Positions 6,269 to 9,989 of a stretch of DNA of 9,989 bases are shown in pieces. Location: assembly GCA_947373775.1 (NCBI GenBank), contig CANBZE010000042.1:1-9989 (forward strand), written 5' to 3'. Numbering within the stretch: the stretch's first letter is position 1; every line of letters starts with the position of its first letter. This DNA comes from Alphaproteobacteria bacterium (GTDB taxonomy: Bacteria; Pseudomonadota; Alphaproteobacteria; Micropepsales; Micropepsaceae). A program made the position numbers and the translations under genes. A model generated the notes under the pieces. It did no database searches. It saw only the letters and a program-made list of their open reading frames with translations, and had not been told where the DNA came from.

Positions 6269-7489
6269 TCACTTCTCATAGCGCTGGAACACCAGGCTGG
6301 CGTTGGTACCGCCAAAGCCGAAGCTGTTCGACAAAGCGGTATTGATGGTGGCGTTGTCGATGCGCTGGCGCACGATGTTGGCGCCTGCGACGGCGGGATC
6401 CAGTTCCACGATATTGGCGCTTTCGCAGATGAAATTGTTCTTCATCATCAGCAAAGTGTATATCGCTTCATGCGCGCCCGCCGCGCCCTGGCTGTGGCCG
6501 GTGAGCGACTTGGTGGCGCTGATCGGCGGCGTCTTGGCGCCGAACACCGTCTTGATGGCGTTGATCTCGGGAATGTCGCCCACCGGCGTCGAAGTGGCGT
6601 GCGGGTTGATGTAGTCCACCGGCGCCTTGATATTCTGCAACGCCATCTGCATGCAGCGCACCGCGCCCTCGCCGGACGGCGCGACCATGTCGGCTCCGTC
6701 GGCGGTAGCGCCGTAGCCCACCAGTTCGGCATGGATGCGGGCGCCGCGCGCCTTGGCATGCTCCAGCTCTTCCAGCACCAGGATGCCGCCGCCGCCGGAG
6801 ATCACAAAGCCGTCGCGGGCGATGTCATAGGCGCGCGAGGCGCTTTCGGGCGAGGCATTATACTTGGACGACATGGCGCCCATGGCGTCGAACAATTCGC
6901 TCAAGGTCCAGTCCAGCTCCTCGCCGCCGCCGGCGAACATCATGTCCTGCTTGCCCCACTGGATCAGCTCAAACGCGTTGCCGATGCAGTTGGCGCTGGT
7001 CGAGCAGGCCGAGGAGATGGAATAGTTATAGCCCTTGGTTTTGAACCAGGTGGAAAGATTGGCGCTGCAAGTGGACGACATCGCCTTGGGCACCGCGAAA
7101 GGCCCCACCCGCTTGGGCGAATTGTTCTGGCGGGTGATGTCGGCGGCCTGCACGATGGCCTTGGTGCTGGGGCCGCCCGAGCCGACGATCAAGCCGGTGC
7201 GCGGATTGGAAATGTCTTTTTCTTCCATGCCGGCATCGGCGATGGCCTGGTTCATCGCCACCCAGCAATAGCCGGCGCCATCACCCTGGAAGCGGCGGGC
7301 GCGGCGGTCCACCACTTCGTCCAGGTTGATCTTCAGCGAGCCATGCACCTGGGAGCGGAAACCCAGGCGGATGTAATCTTCGGCCGCGACGATGCCCGAG
7401 CGCGCATGGCGCAGGCTGTCGGTGACTTCTTCGGCGTTGTTGCCGATGGAAGAAACAATACCGAGGCCGGTAACGACCACTCTTCTCAT
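6269..7489 (-). CDS. fabB: 3-oxoacyl-[acyl-carrier-protein] synthase I FabB
   Basis: Beta-ketoacyl-ACP synthase that elongates the cis-3-decenoyl-ACP made by FabA, the committed route to unsaturated fatty acids. It is 406 aa, the same length as the E. coli enzyme. The thiolase-fold active site is complete: nucleophile C162 in [15 protein letters not shown]297 in [12 protein letters not shown]327 in [10 protein letters not shown] with H332, and the C-terminal glycine-rich [13 protein letters not shown]. The start at 7489 ([10 protein letters not shown]) was chosen because it matches the family N-terminus and has GAGGA about 5 bp upstream; a TTG extension to 7537 would run through the fabA stop. 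The 16-bp gap to fabA indicates cotranscription. Confidence 0.97.
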   Translation of the reverse strand: MRRVVVTGLGIVSSIGNNAEEVTDSLRHARSGIVAAEDYIRLGFRSQVHGSLKINLDEVVDRRARRFQGDGAGYCWVAMNQAIADAGMEEKDISNPRTGLIVGSGGPSTKAIVQAADITRQNNSPKRVGPFAVPKAMSSTCSANLSTWFKTKGYNYSISSACSTSANCIGNAFELIQWGKQDMMFAGGGEELDWTLSELFDAMGAMSSKYNASPESASRAYDIARDGFVISGGGGILVLEELEHAKARGARIHAELVGYGATADGADMVAPSGEGAVRCMQMALQNIKAPVDYINPHATSTPVGDIPEINAIKTVFGAKTPPISATKSLTGHSQGAAGAHEAIYTLLMMKNNFICESANIVELDPAVAGANIVRQRIDNATINTALSNSFGFGGTNASLVFQRYEK

Positions 7490-7505
7490 GCGATCCTCGA
7501 CAGGG

Positions 7506-8060
7506 TTAGGCGGAGGCGGGCGCCGACTGGGCGGCAAGCGCGGCAGCCGCGTCGGTGATCAGGCCGACCCGCAGACCCTTGGCTTCATAGATGACTTTGC
7601 CGTCCACCTTCATGATGCCGTCGGCGATGCCCAGCACCAGCTTGCGCATGATCACGCGCTTGAGGTTGACGATGTAAGTGATCTTCTTGGCGGTGGGCAG
7701 CACCATGCCGGTGAACTTCACTTCGTCCACGCCCAGCGCGCGGCCACGGCCCAGACCGCCCATCCAGCCCAGGAAGAAGCCGACCATCTGCCACAGCGCA
7801 TCCAGGCCCAGGCAGCCGGGCATCACGGGATCGCCTTCGAAATGGCACTTGAAGAACCAGAGGTCGGGATTGATGTCGAACTCGGCCACCATCTGGCCTT
7901 TGCCGTCCTCGCCGCCATCGGCGGTGATGGAGGTGATGCGATCGAACATCAGCATGGGGGGCAGCGGAAGCTGGGGATTGCCCGGCCCGAACAGCTCGCC
8001 ACGGGCACAGGCCAGGAGGCCCTGAAGGTCATAACTGGATGGGCGCGACGGCTGGTCCAC
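7506..8060 (-). CDS. fabA: 3-hydroxydecanoyl-[acyl-carrier-protein] dehydratase/isomerase FabA
   Basis: Dehydrates 3-hydroxydecanoyl-ACP and isomerises trans-2- to cis-3-decenoyl-ACP, introducing the double bond of unsaturated fatty acids without oxygen. At 184 aa it is slightly longer than the E. coli protein. The hot-dog fold signature is nearly identical to known Fab[21 protein letters not shown] (63-82) with catalytic H73, then CLGLDALWQ with D87, [11 protein letters not shown] and [10 protein letters not shown]. It begins with GTG at 8060, supported by AAGGAAG 8 bp upstream; no upstream ATG is available. First gene of fabA-fabB-fabI-DUF4893. Divergent from irr, with about 200 bp between the two starts that contain an Irr-box-like palindrome. 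Confidence 0.97.
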   Translation of the reverse strand: MDQPSRPSSYDLQGLLACARGELFGPGNPQLPLPPMLMFDRITSITADGGEDGKGQMVAEFDINPDLWFFKCHFEGDPVMPGCLGLDALWQMVGFFLGWMGGLGRGRALGVDEVKFTGMVLPTAKKITYIVNLKRVIMRKLVLGIADGIMKVDGKVIYEAKGLRVGLITDAAAALAAQSAPASA

Positions 8061-8095
8061 GGGCGGGTCTTCCTTGAAAACACTCTAGAAACTAC

Positions 8096-8154
8096 GGCGT
8101 TTCCTTGGGGGTTCCCTACCCGAAAACAGGGGGGCGGGCTACCTTTGAAACGCC
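8096..8154. repeat. Inverted repeat in the fabA upstream region
   Basis: GGCGTTTC (8096-8103) and GAAACGCC (8147-8154) are perfect 8-bp arms 43 bp apart; between them lie C-rich and G-rich tracts (TTCCCTACCCG, AGGGGGGCGGG) that could also pair. It lies 36 bp upstream of fabA, so it may fold in the fabA leader or hold two half-sites for a regulator. No clear -10/-35 for fabA was identified. The role is unknown. Confidence 0.3.
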
Positions 8155-8158
8155 AAGC

Positions 8159-8188
8159 TTGTTGCTTAGAAAGGTTCTAACATATAAC
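8159..8188 (+). promoter_or_regulatory. Predicted irr promoter
   Basis: TTGTTG (8159-8164) and TATAAC (8183-8188) with an 18-bp spacer; a transcript would start near 8195, about 65 bases before the irr ATG. The Irr-like box fills most of the spacer. AAGGTT (8171-8176) and AACCTT (8186-8191) add a second inverted repeat across the -10. The hexamers are reasonable but not strong. Confidence 0.45.
8166..8180. promoter_or_regulatory. Irr-box (iron control element)-like palindrome between fabA and irr
   Basis: Perfect inverted repeat TTAGAA-AGG-TTCTAA. It fits the TTTAGAA-N3-TTCTAAA type of element described for Irr in rhizobia. Placed between the inferred -35 and -10 of irr, it would let Irr (or a Fur-like protein) repress its own gene; it also lies 105 bp upstream of fabA. 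The palindrome is seen; Irr as the binder is inferred from the adjacent gene and the motif. Confidence 0.65.
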
Positions 8189-8259
8189 CTTCACAGTCTA
8201 GCAGGTTGCCGCGCCCCTTACAGCATTGGGCCGGCAGCGCGGCACGAGGAAAATGGCCC

Positions 8260-8691
8260 ATGGCCAAAGCATTGCGCGAACCCAGGAACACCAGCGCCCA
8301 GACCACCGCGCGTCTGCGCGAGGCCGGCTTGCGCCCCACCCGCCAGCGGGTGGAACTGGCGGGCGTGCTGTTCCAAAACGGCGACCGGCATGTGACGGCC
8401 GAAAGCCTGCATGACGAAGTCGCCAATACCGGCGTGAAGGTTTCATTGGCCACCGTCTACAACACCCTGCACCAGTTCACCGAGGCCGGGCTGCTCCGCC
8501 AGGTGATCGTGGATGCGGCGCGCAGCTATTTCGACACCAACACCGGCGACCACCAGCACTTCTTTGTCGAAAAAGAAGGCCTGCTGATCGACATTCCGGG
8601 GGAAAGTATTGCGGTGGCGGGCGTTCCCACTCCGCCGGCCGGTCTGAGCGTTGACCGGGTCGATGTCGTGGTGCGCGTACGTCGAAACTAA
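8260..8691 (+). CDS. irr: Irr-type iron/heme response regulator (Fur family)
   Basis: Fur-superfamily transcription factor of 143 aa; in Alphaproteobacteria Irr senses iron through heme and controls heme synthesis, iron storage and iron-using genes. The N-terminal winged helix carries REAGLRPTRQRVELAGVLF (20-38), HVTAESLHDEV (44-54) and the recognition helix VSLATVYNTLHQFTEAGLLRQV (61-82). The dimerisation part has SYFDTNTGDHQHFFVE (89-104) and VDRVDVVVRVRR at the end. The family's HHH heme/metal motif reads H98-Q-H100 here. There is no cysteine at all, so neither the N-terminal GCPW-type heme motif of Bradyrhizobium Irr nor the CxxC zinc sites of Fur are present. The ATG at 8260 has GAGGA 9 bp before it; a TTG at 8206 would add 18 residues unlike the family. 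Adjacent to fabA, an order common in Alphaproteobacteria. Confidence 0.92.
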   Translation: MAKALREPRNTSAQTTARLREAGLRPTRQRVELAGVLFQNGDRHVTAESLHDEVANTGVKVSLATVYNTLHQFTEAGLLRQVIVDAARSYFDTNTGDHQHFFVEKEGLLIDIPGESIAVAGVPTPPAGLSVDRVDVVVRVRRN

Positions 8692-8715
8692 AGCGCATTT
8701 CTGCGAGTCATTCTC

Positions 8716-8740
8716 ACAGTTTAGAATCATTCTAAACTGT
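8716..8740. promoter_or_regulatory. 25-bp perfect palindrome, Irr-box-like operator upstream of rubrerythrin
   Basis: Two 12-bp arms (ACAGTTTAGAAT and ATTCTAAACTGT) around a single C at 8728; the core TTTAGAA-TCA-TTCTAAA matches the Irr iron control element form. A further half-site TCATTCT lies at 8708-8714, 19 bp (about two helix turns) from the same sequence at 8727-8733. The right edge overlaps TTGACA (8740-8745), the best -35 candidate for rubrerythrin, although no good -10 follows at 16-18 bp. Occlusion of that promoter by Irr is the simplest reading. Confidence 0.7.
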
Positions 8741-8834
8741 TGACAGACCCTGCCCGCAAGGACAGTGTGCCGCCCAGGAGCGTCCGCGAGAGCGGGAGCG
8801 ACCAAAAAATTGTTTCACCCCGCAGGAGGCGCAT

Positions 8835-9257
8835 ATGCCCGCACTCAAGAACACCAAGACCTGGGAAAACCTGAAAGAGGCTTTTGCCGGCGAAAGCCAG
8901 GCCAACCGCCGCTATCTCTACTTCGCGCAGAAAGCCGACGTGGAAGGTCATAACGATGTCGCCGCCGTGTTCCGCTCCACCGCGGAAGGCGAGACCGGCC
9001 ATGCCCATGGTCACCTGGAATATCTGGAAGAAGTGGGCGATCCGGCGACCGGTGAGCCGATCGGCGCCACCGACGCCAACCTGAAGGCCTCCATCGCGGG
9101 CGAGACCCACGAATACACGGACATGTATCCGGGCATGGCCAAGACCGCGCGCACCGAAGGCTTTGACGAAATCGCCGACTGGTTCGAGACCCTGGCCAAG
9201 GCCGAGAAGTCCCATGCCGGCCGCTTCCAGAAGGCGCTGGACACCTTGGGCAAGTAA
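8835..9257 (+). CDS. Rubrerythrin-family diiron protein without rubredoxin domain
   Basis: Four-helix-bundle diiron protein; rubrerythrins reduce hydrogen peroxide in the cytoplasm with electrons from a redox partner. The 140-aa protein shows all expected ligands: E20 in [19 protein letters not shown]53 and H56 in [19 protein letters not shown]90 and E93 in [18 protein letters not shown], and E124 in [11 protein letters not shown]. It has no cysteine and ends right after the bundle (DTLGK), so it lacks the C-terminal FeS4 rubredoxin domain of classical rubrerythrin and needs an external electron donor. A strong AGGAGG lies 5 bp before the ATG. The 143 bp upstream hold the Irr-like palindrome; a terminator follows the gene, then the Fe-S protein gene. 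Iron sequestration is a possible extra role. It is not fused to a Vit1-type transporter as in MbfA. Confidence 0.92.
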   Translation: MPALKNTKTWENLKEAFAGESQANRRYLYFAQKADVEGHNDVAAVFRSTAEGETGHAHGHLEYLEEVGDPATGEPIGATDANLKASIAGETHEYTDMYPGMAKTARTEGFDEIADWFETLAKAEKSHAGRFQKALDTLGK

Positions 9258-9274
9258 ATCTTTTTGCAAATGAA

Positions 9275-9311
9275 AATGGCCGCGCGAAGCAATTTGCGCG
9301 GCCATTCTTTT
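9275..9311 (+). terminator. Intrinsic terminator after rubrerythrin
   Basis: Perfect 11-bp stem AATGGCCGCGC (9275-9285) with GCGCGGCCATT (9296-9306), 10-base loop, followed by CTTTTC. It starts 17 bp after the rubrerythrin stop and ends about 15 bp before the next start codon. The T-run is only four bases, so termination may be partial and allow read-through into the Fe-S gene. Confidence 0.8.
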
Positions 9312-9325
9312 CTGAACGGATGCAG

Positions 9326-9989
9326 ATGACCGGCGAAGGCAGCCTGGGTGCACCCACCCGCGAGATCATCAAATGGCAGGATCCGGACTTTGCCGATGAG
9401 GCCAAGCTGGATGCGGAGATGCGCCGCGTCTTCGACATCTGCCATGGCTGCCGCCGCTGCTTCAATCTTTGCGATTCCTTTCCGCGCCTGTTCGACCTGA
9501 TCGACAACAACCCGCAGGAAGACGTCGAGCATCTGAAATCCGAAGACTTCAAGCCGGTGGTGGAAGCCTGCACGCTTTGCGACATGTGTTTCATGACCAA
9601 ATGCCCTTACGTGCCGCCGCATCCTTTCATGCTGGATTTTCCGCACCTGATGCTGCGCCACCGCTTTGCAGAAGCCAAAAAGGGCAACAAAGAATTCGTG
9701 CAGCACCAGCTTGCCGAGATGGACCGCAACGGCGCACTCGCAGGGCCCATCGCGCCGCTGGTCAACTGGGCCAGCGACAAGGACAACAAGCTGACGCGAC
9801 CGGTGATGGAAGCGGTGGCCGGCATCGATGCCAAGGCGAGCCTGCCGAAATTCCACAGCCGCACGTTCGTCAGCCAGGCCGGCCGCGAAGCCGGTGCGGT
9901 CAACAGCGCCGCGCCCGCCTTCGGCAAGCGCAAGGCGGCGCTCTATGCCACCTGCTTCGTCAACTACAACAAGCCGGACACCGGCATGG
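9326..9989 (+). CDS. GlpC/heterodisulfide reductase-type iron-sulfur protein, 5' part, cut by the window edge
   Basis: The visible 221 residues contain two cysteine clusters of ferredoxin type: C39, C42, C45, C49 in [20 protein letters not shown] and C82, C85, C88, C93 in [18 protein letters not shown]. Each could bind a [4Fe-4S] cluster. The last visible part ([16 protein letters not shown]) looks like the start of the cysteine-rich CCG domain of GlpC and HdrB/HdrD-like proteins. This predicts a soluble electron-transfer subunit; the substrate is unknown. The spacing in the first cluster (Cx2Cx2Cx3C, no following proline) and the second (Cx2Cx2Cx4CP) differ slightly from classical ferredoxin. 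The start is uncertain: ATG at 9326 (ACGGA 5 bp upstream) or at 9320. It follows rubrerythrin in the same direction and may be its electron donor; from memory such pairs are often followed by a DUF3501 gene, which would lie beyond the right edge. Confidence 0.85.
   Translation, partial: MTGEGSLGAPTREIIKWQDPDFADEAKLDAEMRRVFDICHGCRRCFNLCDSFPRLFDLIDNNPQEDVEHLKSEDFKPVVEACTLCDMCFMTKCPYVPPHPFMLDFPHLMLRHRFAEAKKGNKEFVQHQLAEMDRNGALAGPIAPLVNWASDKDNKLTRPVMEAVAGIDAKASLPKFHSRTFVSQAGREAGAVNSAAPAFGKRKAALYATCFVNYNKPDTGM

Noticed and set aside
6164..7558. 464-codon open frame on the plus strand across fabI and fabB.
   Set aside because: Antisense to two intact enzymes and crossing their gene boundary; no domain seen.
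8206..8259. TTG start that would lengthen irr by 18 residues.
   Set aside because: The added residues do not resemble Irr N-termini, and the ATG at 8260 has a well-placed GAGGA.
8716..8740. The palindrome as a transcription terminator of irr.
   Set aside because: The arms are AT-rich, the loop would be too small for full pairing and no T-run follows; the match to an Irr box and the adjoining TTGACA favour an operator.
1..9989. Mobile elements, prophage, CRISPR, toxin-antitoxin or secondary-metabolite systems.
   Set aside because: All recognised genes are conserved alphaproteobacterial core genes, and I saw no transposase or integrase, no regularly spaced repeats and no compositional break.

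Overview
This is a GC-rich, densely packed stretch of an alphaproteobacterial chromosome. Two gene orders point to this class: carA / yqeY / dnaG / rpoD, and fabI-fabB-fabA next to an Irr-type Fur regulator. Irr regulators with boxes of the TTAGAA-N3-TTCTAA kind are characteristic of Alphaproteobacteria. A finer placement is a guess; the long lysine/alanine-rich N-terminus on RpoD may help to place it. I see no mobile element, CRISPR array, tRNA or rRNA, and no gene-free stretch longer than about 210 bp.

Layout: (1) 1-3480, minus strand: yqeY (GatB/YqeY domain), then dnaG (primase), then the 5' part of rpoD (primary sigma factor, cut by the left edge). dnaG and rpoD are 13 bp apart and form the 'macromolecular synthesis' pair. 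The 210 bp between yqeY and dnaG is packed with inverted repeats. (2) 3481-4795: carA on the plus strand, divergent from yqeY, with a clear sigma70-type promoter whose spacer holds a perfect palindrome. carB is not in the window. (3) 4792-8060, minus strand: fabA, fabB, fabI and an exported DUF4893-like protein, all within 16 bp of each other or overlapping. This is the FabA/FabB branch for unsaturated fatty acid synthesis plus enoyl-ACP reductase. The last gene ends tail-to-tail on the carA stop codon. (4) 8061-9989, plus strand: irr (iron/heme-responsive Fur-family regulator), a rubredoxin-less rubrerythrin, and the first two thirds or less of a protein with two cysteine clusters like those of GlpC/heterodisulfide-reductase proteins.

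The most interesting part is the right end. Two Irr-box-like palindromes are visible. One lies between the -35 and -10 of the inferred irr promoter, in the intergenic region shared with fabA. The other is a 25-bp perfect palindrome just upstream of rubrerythrin, abutting a TTGACA hexamer. This suggests an Irr-controlled peroxide/iron unit in which rubrerythrin and the Fe-S protein may work as redox partners, sitting back to back with the unsaturated fatty acid operon. The other genes are ordinary housekeeping genes; their oddities are in leaders, starts and overlaps.
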